Origin: Clostridia bacterium
GTDB taxonomy: Bacteria > Bacillota > Clostridia > Christensenellales > Borkfalkiaceae
NCBI GenBank assembly: GCA_900770945.1
Contig: CAAGME010000045.1
Span: forward strand, 1 to 50,616
Direction: 5' to 3'
Length of the DNA stretch: 50,616 nucleotides
In this document: positions 1 to 9,506 of the stretch, in pieces
Numbering within the stretch: position 1 is the stretch's first letter
Layout: every line of letters begins with the position of its first letter
Notes under the pieces: model-generated
Databases searched by the model: none
Told to the model about the DNA's origin: nothing
The model's input: the letters and a program-made list of their open reading frames with translations, nothing else
Position numbers and translations under genes: made by a program

Positions 1-297
1 CTTTTTAGCGACCGTTCGGGCGCAGTACGTTCAGTACAGCATCCCTCACGCTCGCAAAAAATCATCAAAAAATACGCTCTTTTAGGTGCTTCGCATTTTT
101 GCGGATAAGAAATCGCCGTTTACGGTTCGGTTTTTGCAAGGCAAACGACCGAAATAGTACTTGACGTACATTGATGGGAGTTTAACGCAGCAAAAACCGA
201 TTTATTGCCGCAAAAATAATTAGTGATGAAGAATGCAATCCCTAAACAATTCGATTGCAACTACATAAATTATTAAACAAGAAAACAGGAGATTTAT
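1..297. other. Non-coding left edge with repeat-like sequence
   Basis: No convincing gene is visible. The stretch is rich in short inverted repeats and ends with the leader of the lipoprotein gene, whose ribosome binding site AACAGGAG lies just before the ATG at 298. A short hairpin (GCAATC...GATTGC, about 235-258) sits in that leader. I could not assign a confident promoter. The upstream gene lies outside the window. Confidence 0.5.
95..217. repeat. Inverted-repeat-bounded intergenic element
   Basis: ATTTTTGCGG at 95-104 is matched exactly by its reverse complement CCGCAAAAAT at 208-217. Between them lies a second imperfect hairpin (TTCGGT...ACCGAA, about 126-154). The arrangement resembles a small dispersed palindromic element, but only one copy is in the window, so its multi-copy nature is an inference. 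Confidence 0.35.
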
Positions 298-3200
298 ATG
301 AAGAGCAGGATAGTGAAAGCGATAATAGGAGTTTTGTTTGCAACGTTCGCGATATGCGCCGTCTGTCTTTTGTCGGCGTGTTCTCGCAACAACCGTAAAA
401 GCGAAGTTACCGTTACTTTCGTTACGAACGGCGGAAAGGAAATTGCACCGATAACGCTTAAAAAGGGCGAGGAGCTTACTCCCCCGACGGCGGAAAAAGA
501 GGGCAGGGTCTTTGCGGATTGGTATTACGACGAAGCTTTTGCGAGCGTTTGCCCGAAAAAGATAACGGTGCAAAAGGACGAAACGCTTTACGCCCGTTAC
601 GGCGCGGTTTTGACCTTTGTGACCGACGGAGGAACGGAAGTTCAGCCGAGAACGTACTTCGAGGGCGAAGAATTAGGAACGCTTCCGACGACTTATAAAG
701 ACGGGTTCTCTTTCGGCGGCTGGTATTACGACGCTGAGCATAGCCTTAGCGTCGGAAAAAAGGACAATATCGAATATGCTTTGACGGTATATGCGAGGTT
801 TTCCGAAAAAACCGAAACGCTGAAGAAAATTACGAACGTAAAAAACGTTTCTTTGTCGCCTGCGGTCGAAGTTAAGACGGACGGAGTGGTTTTACATAAC
901 GAAAACGTTTCGGACTACGTATCGCTCGTTTCGACGAGCGGAGAAAACATAGACCTTATTTGCCGCCCGTCGGGGAGCGAAACTTTCGTCGTCGAGCCGA
1001 ATAAGAGCCTTTCGGAGGGCATGACGTATTCCGTCAAAGCTTTATCTTCCTTGCTTAAGTTTACCGCCGTAGACGGAAACGATACGGAAAGCGCGGACGA
1101 AGTAACAATAACCACGCACAAGGAAGAAAAAGAAATAATCACGAAAAAGCCGTCCGTTCACATCACTTCCTCGGAGCTTGCGAAATGGGAAGAAAACGTT
1201 TACGTTTATATGGACGCGGGGCTTGAAAAGGACGTAAACAGAATCGTTGCGAAAACGGGAAAGGAAATAACGCTCGGCTCGATCGTTACCGTCGGCGAAG
1301 CGGAAAACGCGCAGGACACCGATTATATTTGTAAGGTGATTTCCGTTAAAAAGGAAAAGATGCAATACGTTGTCGGGTCGGACATTAAAGAAGACGAATT
1401 TTACGTATTGGACGTTGTTACGCCGAACGTAGACGACGTTTATTACGATATAGACGTATACGGGGAAAAACAGGCTCAACTTGAAGGCGTGATAAAGCTT
1501 TCGGCGGAGACCGTTGCGGAGAACGTCGAAAAAAACGACGGCGTCGTTATGATAAAAAACGCAGTGAGAAACGCCGTTGCGCAGTCGCCTACGGTAACTA
1601 ACTATGCAAACGCTCTTCCTAAGGCAGAAAAAACGGCGTTGTTTGCGGCAATCGCAAGCTTTGAATTTCAAAAGCCGAAAGTAAAAATAGACATTAAGGG
1701 AACGGTACTTGCTTTCGAAATAGAACTCGGCGGCGAAATTCAGGTTAAAAAGCTCAAAGTGGGCGTTGCCGTTACGATAAAAAACAGAACGCAGGTCGAT
1801 TACAGATACACGATTTGCAAATCTAAGCTTGTAACGCTTAACCCGCTTTTATGGTTCTATACCGACATTAAGGTTGACCTTGCAAACGACTTTTCCATTT
1901 CGCTTGCCGCAACGGCGGAGTTTGCCGACGGCAAGGACGACGTTCACGGAATCATCGATATTACCGACGAAGTAGAGTACGTTATGGATATCGCAAAGGA
2001 CGGACAAAACAAGTTTGCCGAAGCGATTACGGGCAGCCCGCTCTGGGATGACGACGAGCTTGAATACGTCGATATTTTCAGCATACCTTTGGGGCAGATT
2101 CCGTTGCCGGTACCCGTCGTGTCGCTTATGCTCGAATTTAACGTGGTAGGGTCTTTGGGCGCGCGCGCCGGGCTGTACGTCGAATTTTCTCATCATTACG
2201 TGGAAACGACTACACTCACCAACGGATCAAGCCCGGCGGGAGAAAACGGCAAACCCGTGATGTACAATGAGTTCAAGTTCATGCGAGAAACCGCCGCAAA
2301 CGAAATCGACCTTTCGATTGCGTTGAAAGGTCAGGTCGGCTTCCGTTGCGGGCTTGAAGCAAAACTATCCGTATCCGTGGTTCGCCTTAACAGCGTTGCG
2401 GCGGTATACGTTTCCTTCCGCTTCGGACCGTATATCGAACTCAGCGGACTCGTCAACTTCCGCTATTCCTACGACGCTGTAAACAAGGTTTCAAAAACGC
2501 ACCTTTACGGCGGAATGTATCTGGAAGTCGGCTTATTCGTCAATGCGAAAATCGGGGCAAGGTTCCTCGTTTACGACTTAAATACGGATATTTTCGATAA
2601 AAAGATTCCGTTGTACGGGGTCGGCGACAGGCTTGTTCCGCTTGGTTTTGCCGAACAGTCGAACTCGCCCGAAAGCCCCTACGTTACCACTACGCGTTAC
2701 GGCGGAGTGAGAATGAACGGCGTAAGTATGGAATATCTCGATATCGCCACCGGCGAAAAGGTTTACGATAACGCGCTGAGAAACAGATACGGTGCGCAGC
2801 TGTGGTACGAATACGAATTGGTAGACGATCCCGATTATCAGACGAGGGATTATGACAAATACGTAACCATCAACAACGGAAGCCCGATCATAAGCAGAAA
2901 CTTCCCGTTCAAATCGCTGAAATACGTAATCAAGGTAAAACTTCTGCCGCGGCACGGCGTTTACGCGAGCGGGATAGAGAGAATTTTCTACGTGGAATAC
3001 AGAAATCCCGACGGCAGAGATTACGCCGTTATGAACAACGAATTCCGCAACGAATATTACGCGGGCGGCGGCTCGACTCATTCCGAAGTTCTGTCGCGGC
3101 TTTCGTATCTCGAGGGCGAACAGGTCGTTCCGCCGGATTTCTCCGAAGACGAATTGCCCGTCCGTCAGGGGTATTATCTCGACATGAACGACCTCTGGGA

Positions 3201-6200
3201 AAAATACTTCCCGTTCTTAGGCGATCGTGTCGACGAGAGCTTTGACGGAACTTACCCCGTTGTCACCTACGAAAACGCGACTCAGTTATATAACGGATAT
3301 CTTATCGTAAACACCTGTTATTATCGTTTGAAATGGAAACAGCGCACGTATACCGCGGAGTTTTACTATCCCGAATATTTGTCTGCCGAAGTCGTTTCCG
3401 AAAAAAACAAATTTTTAAAGTCGGCGGATATGCTTTACGTTCCGTCGCTTCGTTCGTTTATAGTTTTAACCGACAAAATAACCGCGCCCGACATCGTCGG
3501 TAAAAAGTACGAGGCTTTCGTGAGTACGAGCGGCTTGCTCTTCACAATCGATTACTACAACGTAGACCCGAACGCGGATGCTTTCAAGGGCTTCAATATA
3601 GAAGCGGGCTTCTATCCGATAATTCGGGTAGACACCGATTCCGATTTGTATCTTAACGACTTCGACATAATAAAAAACGGCGCGACGTTTGTCGCAACGT
3701 ATACGGACACGAACGTGTTCACCGAAACTTACGTTTTAGAAGCGGAAAAATTCGGGCGGGTCAAGGTTGAATACAAGCCTTTCGATTACGTCGGCAAAAC
3801 CATTCGCCCGACGCCTCCGTCGGATTTGAAAATAGGCAAGGAATTCAAGCAAAACGGAAATACTTACGTCATCACGGGCTATCGCGATATCAACCCCTCT
3901 GACGAAGCAGACAGCCGTTACTACGACGTTTCCTCTATGCCCGACGTAACTAAAAACAGAATTTACTACGTGCTGTACGAGCGTAAAGGTTTGAGCGAAT
4001 TGCCCGTGTATTACGTCAATATCGTAGCGAACGGACAAAAAATCGGCGACTACGGCATAAAGCAGGGCGAGCCGATAAACGTTGCTTTACTAAAACTCAA
4101 TTTTTCCGACAAAACGGTTGTAAGCAGACTTGCCGGCTATCCGCTCATGACGATAAGCGAAACGATAAAATCCTATTCGGTTACATGGGATGAAACGAAT
4201 ATTCCATCGCAAATGCCCGAAAACGACATAACCGTGAATCTTACGGCAACGTATACGTTTAACGAGCTTACCGCCGAGTTTGTAGTGAGCGATCCGCTTC
4301 AAAACTTTGCGGACGGGGTGAGCTTCGACACAAACCCCGACGGCAGCAGAACGCATACGGAAAAAGGGAAAACCTGGACCTTCGGCTCGACCGACGAAAC
4401 GGCGTTTTATTCGCTCCCTAAGCTCAACGATTATTTTGACGCCGATGGCAAAAAATACTACGCGTTTTACGGCTGGAAAAATTCATTCGGCGACGAATAT
4501 CCTTACGGGATACGCATAGCGTTTGTCAAAAACGAGGTTTATACGCCGATATTCTCGGAAAAAACCGTGCTGCCGACGATTGCGTTTGTAAGCGTAGGGG
4601 ATTACGGTTACGAATATTATTACAAGATAATCGAGGGCGATTATTTCGGTAAAACGCTTGCGGACGTTATAAAAGACGAAAAAATCACGCCCCCCGCGCG
4701 AGGTGACGTAAACGGCGTTTACGAGTATAAATTTGAGGATTGGGGCGTCGATGAAAGTTCTTACGTTATCGGCACGGAAAAAGACGCGGCGGGCAACGTA
4801 AAAACGTACATACTTTTCAAGGCGAGATTTAACGAAAGATACAAACGGCATACGGTGACTTTCGACGCTTTGGACGGACATTTTGCCGGCGGCGAAAAAA
4901 CGCTTAAAAAAATCGGAACTTACGGCAATGATATATCGGACGTCACCGCCGAGGATTATTCCAACGAAAAAGGAAAGTTCGCGTTCATTTGCTGGACGAC
5001 GATTCCGTATTCGCTTAGTCACGCCGTAGACAAAAAAGATTTGAAAATAGGCGGCGAGGACGTAACTTATTACGCGTACTATTCGCTTTCTCCCGCCACG
5101 ATAACGCTCACTTTCAAAGGAAAAGTTCAGACGGAACAATCCGACGGCACGGGCAACGTTTACTTTGACGGCGACAAGACAAAAACCGAGCTTAAAGTAA
5201 GCGATTTGTACGGCAGAGGTTACTATCTGACGGCGAATAGGTTCGATGTAGACAGCAAGTCAAAAACTTTCGTTCCGGACTATTTAAAATGGACGGTAAA
5301 CGGCGAAGAACTGAGATCTATATTCTATAACGACGGGTATATGGCGTATATACCTTTCGACAATAATGCGACGGTAGAAATCGTATTTAAGCCCGCCACG
5401 CCGAAAATCGTCAACATTGCGTTCGTCTCGGACGGAGAATGTTTCGAGCTTGACGGCACGAAGATAGACGATGTGATTTGCAACGGTTATATGAGCGGGT
5501 TTAGACACGTTGCGAATTATTACGAAGCTTACGGCTCGACAATGACCGCGCCGAACGTTGATTATTACAGCACAAACTACTATCGCTTCGACCGTTGGGA
5601 AACCAAGCCGACGGACGGGAGCGCGCCCGTTTCCGTCAAGGCGGGCGAAAAAATAACCTTTACCGAAGACACCGTGTTTTACGGCGTTTACGTTCACGAT
5701 ACGGCGGTAAAAGTCGAACTTACTTTCCGTGCCGACGAGTCTTACGGCAGTTCGGGAGGTGAGGGCGATCTTGTGGGGTTAAAGATATTTGACGACGGCA
5801 GCGTTGAAATTAAAGACTATGGCACGGCAGGCGAAAAGGTCGCGTTCGATAAAGTCCCCGCTTGCAAGGGAATGAGGTTTATAGGGTGGAAAACAAGCGA
5901 CAGCGACGAGATAATTACGCCAAGCGAGCTTAAAGAAATTGTTTATTCTGTAAAAACGACGTATTATGCGGTTTACGAACCCGACGCCAAGGCGTATAAG
6001 TTGGTCTTAAAGGCGGGCGAAGGAAAATTTGCAAACGGAACGACCGAAAAAGAGGTTGAAAACGTCCCGTTCGGAAGATTAACGAAGGACCTCGAAAAAC
6101 CTGCGCCGAACGCGACGGGGCTTGTTTTCAGCCACTATGAAACGGAAAACGGCTACCCTGTAACCGTTATAGAAAAAGCCGAAACCCTTTATGCAAAATA

Positions 6201-7434
6201 CGCAAAACCGATTTCCACCTTCGAGGAACTGCAAAAAGTGAACCTCGCGCCCTATGAGAACTACGTTCTGACGAACGACATAATCGAGGGCGGCTCGATC
6301 TTCGACTACGACAATCTCGCGGACTGGACCGCGCTCGGAGCGGACGCACAAAACGGATTCTCGGGCGTATTTAACGGAAACGGATATAAAATACGCATTG
6401 CCGCGAAAAGCGGGACAAAACGCAACTTCGGAATTTTCTCCAAAGTAAGCGGAACGATTTATAACCTTTCCTTAATGGGGTCTTTCTCGATAAGCGGCTC
6501 GACCGACGCGACCACGCTCGGCGCGTTCGTCGGAGAACTGACGGCAAGCGGAAAGATAATCGATTGCCACAGCATGGCTGAAATTTCCGTTGCCGTAAGC
6601 CCGACCGACAAACTTTCCGTTTCGGGCGCGATAGGTACGAATAACGGACTTATAGACGGACTTATCGCATCCGCCGGCGGGCAGATAAACATAGACGGAA
6701 ACAACGAATTCGCCGTGGGCGTGACAGTCGGAACGAACAACGGCAGAATGAAAAACGTCAATCAGAGCGGCAGAAGCGATTTCAGCGCGGTGAGCGTTTC
6801 TCTCGCGAGAAGTCTTAACTGTTATATAGGCTCGTTCGTCGGTTACAACTTAGGCGAAATCAAAAACTGCTTCGCCGAAAGACCTGTATCCATACTGCTT
6901 TCGCAAGGCGACAACGTGTATCTTAAAGAATCCGTTCGCCTCGGCGGTTTCGTCGGCAAAAACGACGGAACCATCGAAAACTCGACCACGCTTTGCAGAG
7001 ACCTCGAATACAGCGTGAACAATATTACGTTGTTTAAGGAAACGGGATTGTATCTTACTTATAACCCGTATGCGGAACCGCCGCGTTATATCGTTTATGC
7101 CGTGGGTAAAGACAATCAGGGAATAACGTATACCACAAAATGCGTGATATATCTTGACGAAAACGCCGAAAAGAAAGGTTCTGACGAATATGAAGAATAT
7201 ACGCTTTCGGAGTTTGCCGCGAAGTATCCCGCCGAAGCAAACAAGATCGATTCGCTCCGTAATTCCGTTGCGTTCGATAGCTTTGTTTCCGCGGGCAATG
7301 GAAAAAAGGTCAACTGCACCGTGATAGAGAGCATAAGAACTGGCAATATCACGGAACTTGTTTCGAGTTGCGCCTTCGACGAATTAAAGTGGAATTACCT
7401 TTTGAGATTGAACGAAGCGATCTATAACCCGTAA
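298..7434 (+). CDS. Giant multidomain surface lipoprotein with InlB-type repeats and a C-terminal GLUG-like beta-helix
   Basis: A 2378-residue secreted protein. Residues 1-28 form a lipoprotein signal peptide ending in the lipobox LLSAC, so the mature protein should be lipid-anchored outside the membrane. Two Listeria-Bacteroides (InlB B-type, Flg_new) repeats follow at about 37-165, recognisable by TFVT.GG...GW.YD...YAR. More divergent copies (F.GW motifs) recur over about 1350-1980. The central part has no family I recognise. About 1980-2200 reads like a GLUG/beta-helix domain: a TALG...F.G.FNGNGYKI motif, then repeated G.I.N/D.....G blocks. No catalytic motif is visible, so adhesion or matrix binding is the likeliest role (inference). 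It stands alone in its transcription unit, with RBS AACAGGAG and a strong terminator after the stop. Confidence 0.85.
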   Translation: MKSRIVKAIIGVLFATFAICAVCLLSACSRNNRKSEVTVTFVTNGGKEIAPITLKKGEELTPPTAEKEGRVFADWYYDEAFASVCPKKITVQKDETLYARYGAVLTFVTDGGTEVQPRTYFEGEELGTLPTTYKDGFSFGGWYYDAEHSLSVGKKDNIEYALTVYARFSEKTETLKKITNVKNVSLSPAVEVKTDGVVLHNENVSDYVSLVSTSGENIDLICRPSGSETFVVEPNKSLSEGMTYSVKALSSLLKFTAVDGNDTESADEVTITTHKEEKEIITKKPSVHITSSELAKWEENVYVYMDAGLEKDVNRIVAKTGKEITLGSIVTVGEAENAQDTDYICKVISVKKEKMQYVVGSDIKEDEFYVLDVVTPNVDDVYYDIDVYGEKQAQLEGVIKLSAETVAENVEKNDGVVMIKNAVRNAVAQSPTVTNYANALPKAEKTALFAAIASFEFQKPKVKIDIKGTVLAFEIELGGEIQVKKLKVGVAVTIKNRTQVDYRYTICKSKLVTLNPLLWFYTDIKVDLANDFSISLAATAEFADGKDDVHGIIDITDEVEYVMDIAKDGQNKFAEAITGSPLWDDDELEYVDIFSIPLGQIPLPVPVVSLMLEFNVVGSLGARAGLYVEFSHHYVETTTLTNGSSPAGENGKPVMYNEFKFMRETAANEIDLSIALKGQVGFRCGLEAKLSVSVVRLNSVAAVYVSFRFGPYIELSGLVNFRYSYDAVNKVSKTHLYGGMYLEVGLFVNAKIGARFLVYDLNTDIFDKKIPLYGVGDRLVPLGFAEQSNSPESPYVTTTRYGGVRMNGVSMEYLDIATGEKVYDNALRNRYGAQLWYEYELVDDPDYQTRDYDKYVTINNGSPIISRNFPFKSLKYVIKVKLLPRHGVYASGIERIFYVEYRNPDGRDYAVMNNEFRNEYYAGGGSTHSEVLSRLSYLEGEQVVPPDFSEDELPVRQGYYLDMNDLWEKYFPFLGDRVDESFDGTYPVVTYENATQLYNGYLIVNTCYYRLKWKQRTYTAEFYYPEYLSAEVVSEKNKFLKSADMLYVPSLRSFIVLTDKITAPDIVGKKYEAFVSTSGLLFTIDYYNVDPNADAFKGFNIEAGFYPIIRVDTDSDLYLNDFDIIKNGATFVATYTDTNVFTETYVLEAEKFGRVKVEYKPFDYVGKTIRPTPPSDLKIGKEFKQNGNTYVITGYRDINPSDEADSRYYDVSSMPDVTKNRIYYVLYERKGLSELPVYYVNIVANGQKIGDYGIKQGEPINVALLKLNFSDKTVVSRLAGYPLMTISETIKSYSVTWDETNIPSQMPENDITVNLTATYTFNELTAEFVVSDPLQNFADGVSFDTNPDGSRTHTEKGKTWTFGSTDETAFYSLPKLNDYFDADGKKYYAFYGWKNSFGDEYPYGIRIAFVKNEVYTPIFSEKTVLPTIAFVSVGDYGYEYYYKIIEGDYFGKTLADVIKDEKITPPARGDVNGVYEYKFEDWGVDESSYVIGTEKDAAGNVKTYILFKARFNERYKRHTVTFDALDGHFAGGEKTLKKIGTYGNDISDVTAEDYSNEKGKFAFICWTTIPYSLSHAVDKKDLKIGGEDVTYYAYYSLSPATITLTFKGKVQTEQSDGTGNVYFDGDKTKTELKVSDLYGRGYYLTANRFDVDSKSKTFVPDYLKWTVNGEELRSIFYNDGYMAYIPFDNNATVEIVFKPATPKIVNIAFVSDGECFELDGTKIDDVICNGYMSGFRHVANYYEAYGSTMTAPNVDYYSTNYYRFDRWETKPTDGSAPVSVKAGEKITFTEDTVFYGVYVHDTAVKVELTFRADESYGSSGGEGDLVGLKIFDDGSVEIKDYGTAGEKVAFDKVPACKGMRFIGWKTSDSDEIITPSELKEIVYSVKTTYYAVYEPDAKAYKLVLKAGEGKFANGTTEKEVENVPFGRLTKDLEKPAPNATGLVFSHYETENGYPVTVIEKAETLYAKYAKPISTFEELQKVNLAPYENYVLTNDIIEGGSIFDYDNLADWTALGADAQNGFSGVFNGNGYKIRIAAKSGTKRNFGIFSKVSGTIYNLSLMGSFSISGSTDATTLGAFVGELTASGKIIDCHSMAEISVAVSPTDKLSVSGAIGTNNGLIDGLIASAGGQINIDGNNEFAVGVTVGTNNGRMKNVNQSGRSDFSAVSVSLARSLNCYIGSFVGYNLGEIKNCFAERPVSILLSQGDNVYLKESVRLGGFVGKNDGTIENSTTLCRDLEYSVNNITLFKETGLYLTYNPYAEPPRYIVYAVGKDNQGITYTTKCVIYLDENAEKKGSDEYEEYTLSEFAAKYPAEANKIDSLRNSVAFDSFVSAGNGKKVNCTVIESIRTGNITELVSSCAFDELKWNYLLRLNEAIYNP

Positions 7435-7500
7435 TCGAATAATACCGAAAACGGAAAAATCGGCTTAAAAAAAAGAACACGAGAGTTATATGCATTAAAA

Positions 7501-7545
7501 AAAAGTCCGCTTATGGGTCGATAATCGACTTATAGGCGGACTTTT
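7501..7545. terminator. Long bidirectional terminator between convergent genes
   Basis: AAAAGTCCGCTTATGGGTCG at 7501-7520 pairs with 7526-7545 across about 20 base pairs including three G-U pairs, with a very short loop. Both ends run into A/T tracts, so it can terminate the lipoprotein gene on the plus strand and the histidine kinase gene on the minus strand. Confidence 0.85.
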
Positions 7546-7579
7546 GCGCACTTTTTTCGTGTACGTGTATTTAGTTTTT

Positions 7580-8632
7580 TTATTCTTTTGCGCCCTTTAA
7601 AGGGAGGGTGACGGTAAAGTACGTGCCTTTGCCTATCGTGGAAGCGCAAAGGATTGTGCCGCCCGAGAGGTCTATTATCTTTTTCGTTATCGCAAGACCT
7701 AAGCCGAGGCCGTCTTTTTTGCCGTCCGTTTTGGATTGATAAAAACTTTCGTACATGTGTAAAAGCGTTTCTTCGTCCATACCGATGCCGTTGTCGGCAA
7801 TCGTCACCATTGCCGAATCGTCCTTTTTTTGGCAAGTCAGCTTTATGCTTCCGCCGTCGAAAGAGTATCGGACGGCGTTGGATAAAAGGTTTGTCCAGGC
7901 TTCCTTTAAAAGGTCCTTTTTGCCCGTTATTTTAACATGTTCGGCGGAGAAAGAAAGGTTGATTTTCTTTGCCGTCATTTGAGAATCTAAAAGTATCGCG
8001 CAACGCCCGAGTTGTTCGTCGAGGTAAAATTCTTCGTTTGCTTCGCTTACCGAGCCGCTGTCGAGCTTGCTTAAAAGCATAGTTCGTTCTGCAAGGGTCG
8101 AAAGGTGTTTGCTTTCATCGATAATGACGGTCAGATATTCTCTCTGTTCGTCCGTCAGATTTTCCGATTCGCTCAGAAGTTCGGCGTAACCTTTGATGGA
8201 AACTATCGGGGTTTTAAATTCGTGCGAAAACGTCGTGATAAAGTCTTTACGCAAAACGGCGACGGAATTAAGCTCCTTTACCATTTTGTTGAAGTTGTCG
8301 ATAAGTCGGTCTATATCGCCGTTATCGCCTATTTTCGGGACTAAAACCGAGTAATCGCCGGCGGCAACTTTGTTTATCGAGCGATTGATGTTCTGAGTAA
8401 CCTGGCTTGACCGGTTTGTCAAAAGAACGGACAAAAGCGAGCCTATAACGAGCGAAAAACCACCGATTGCGATTATTAAGATTATACGGCTCAGATTGCC
8501 GATTTTCGGCACGAACTTCGTGAGTATCACGGCAATCCCGATTGTGAGAAGTTGAGCGAGAATCCAGCCGAAAACGGCGATTGTCGTTATTCGCGCGTTG
8601 GATATAAGCCCGCGGACCGATTTACGTTTCAT
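7580..8632 (-). CDS. Sensor histidine kinase with intramembrane-type sensor
   Basis: A 350-residue membrane kinase of a two-component system. Two transmembrane helices (about 17-40 and 49-72) are separated by only about eight residues, so there is no extracellular sensor domain. A HAMP linker (about 73-122) follows, then HisKA with the phospho-acceptor H137 in FSHEFKTP, then a HATPase domain with N box NLLSNAVRYS, G1 box DNGIGM and G2 box GLGLGLAITKK. This layout matches intramembrane-sensing kinases that respond to envelope stress. Its start overlaps the end of the upstream response regulator gene by 11 bases, and its ribosome site AAGGGGGTG lies inside that gene, so the two are translationally coupled. 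The stimulus is unknown. Confidence 0.92.
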   Translation of the reverse strand: MKRKSVRGLISNARITTIAVFGWILAQLLTIGIAVILTKFVPKIGNLSRIILIIAIGGFSLVIGSLLSVLLTNRSSQVTQNINRSINKVAAGDYSVLVPKIGDNGDIDRLIDNFNKMVKELNSVAVLRKDFITTFSHEFKTPIVSIKGYAELLSESENLTDEQREYLTVIIDESKHLSTLAERTMLLSKLDSGSVSEANEEFYLDEQLGRCAILLDSQMTAKKINLSFSAEHVKITGKKDLLKEAWTNLLSNAVRYSFDGGSIKLTCQKKDDSAMVTIADNGIGMDEETLLHMYESFYQSKTDGKKDGLGLGLAITKKIIDLSGGTILCASTIGKGTYFTVTLPLKGAKE

Positions 8633-9302
8633 GCCGCACCCCCTTGTACCCTATGCCGCGTATCGTTTCGACGTCGATTTCCGGGTAATCTTTTATCTTC
8701 GAGCGTATACGGTTGATAAAAACCTTGACCGTATCCTCGTCGGTTTCGCTGTCGTAACCCCAAAATTCTTCGAAAAGCTGTCCTTTCGTGAAAGAAAGTT
8801 CCGGGTAGGAAAGAAGCTTAAAAAGTATTGAAAATTCGCGCTTAGTGAGCGTTACCCCGACTCTATCCGGCGCGGAGACGGTGAGCGCGTCGTAGTCGAG
8901 CGTGACCTGCCCGACCGAAAGCTTCCTTTCGCTGACGATTTTTGCCCGTCGCAAGAGGGCTTTTATGCGGAACAAAAGCTCGTCGAATTCAATGGGCTTT
9001 ACCATATAATCGTCTATACCGACCAAAAAGCCCTGGGCTTTGTCTTCGAGCGCGCCGCGCGCCGTGACCATTATTGCGGGAACGGAACTGCCCGAAGCGC
9101 GGATTTCGCTTATCAGCGTAAGCCCGTCCTTTTCAGGCATCATAACGTCGGCGATTATAAGGTCGATGTGGTTTTCTTCGAACTTTTTAAGCGCGTCCTC
9201 GCCGTCTTTTGCGGTAAAAACGTCGTAGCCGGCGTGCTTCAACCTTATTTCCATGAGTTTTAAGATGTTGTTATCGTCCTCGGCGACGAGAATGTTGAAC
9301 AT
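8622..9302 (-). CDS. OmpR/PhoB-family response regulator
   Basis: A 226-residue DNA-binding response regulator, partner of the overlapping histidine kinase. The receiver domain (1-120) has the acidic pair E8/D9/D10, phospho-acceptor D52 in IIADVMMPEKDG, T/S in MVTARG and K in DYMVKP. The winged-helix domain (about 130-226) carries LTKREFSILFKLL and the recognition-helix region DTVKVFINRIRSKI, then the IRGIGYK wing. I chose the ATG at 9302 because GGGAG lies seven bases upstream. A longer in-frame start to 9416 adds 38 residues with no similarity to receiver domains and runs through the promoter. The likely target is the divergent lipid operon. Confidence 0.93.
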   Translation of the reverse strand: MFNILVAEDDNNILKLMEIRLKHAGYDVFTAKDGEDALKKFEENHIDLIIADVMMPEKDGLTLISEIRASGSSVPAIMVTARGALEDKAQGFLVGIDDYMVKPIEFDELLFRIKALLRRAKIVSERKLSVGQVTLDYDALTVSAPDRVGVTLTKREFSILFKLLSYPELSFTKGQLFEEFWGYDSETDEDTVKVFINRIRSKIKDYPEIDVETIRGIGYKGVRHET

Positions 9303-9339
9303 AAATTTCTCCCGAAAAACTTGTTTATATACGTATTTT

Positions 9340-9368
9340 AGCATATTTCGGACTAAAAGAAAAGGCAA
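9340..9368 (-). promoter_or_regulatory. Promoter of the two-component operon
   Basis: Read on the minus strand: TTGCCT (9363-9368), a 17-base spacer, and TATGCT (9340-9345), about 38 bases before the regulator start. It is a moderate match to the sigma-A consensus. An overlapping TAAAAT gives an alternative -10. Confidence 0.4.
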
Positions 9369-9388
9369 AAACGCAAAAATTTCGTCAA

Positions 9389-9432
9389 AAAGGTTAAAAT
9401 GTAACCTTTCGTTCACCTTTTAGTGGTACAAT
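9389..9432 (+). promoter_or_regulatory. Candidate response-regulator box and activated promoter of the lipid operon
   Basis: An inverted repeat AAAGGTT (9389-9395) / AACCTTT (9403-9409) overlaps a direct repeat of ACCTTT at 9404-9409 and 9415-9420, spaced 11 bases start to start. That spacing is typical of sites bound by OmpR/PhoB-family dimers. A TACAAT -10 element sits at 9427-9432. The -35 position exactly 17 bases upstream is ACCTTT, a poor -35, as expected of an activator-dependent promoter. Binding by the adjacent regulator is inferred. Confidence 0.45.
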
Positions 9433-9506
9433 TTATTGCGGCAGGGCGAAAGGCAGAAATTTTTACTGCCGCTTTGTCATTAGAAAATTAACTACGGAGT
9501 AATTAA

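Noticed and set aside
9303..9416. Longer N-terminus for the OmpR-type regulator
   Set aside because: The extra 38 residues do not fit a receiver domain and cover the likely promoter; GGGAG before 9302 decides the start.
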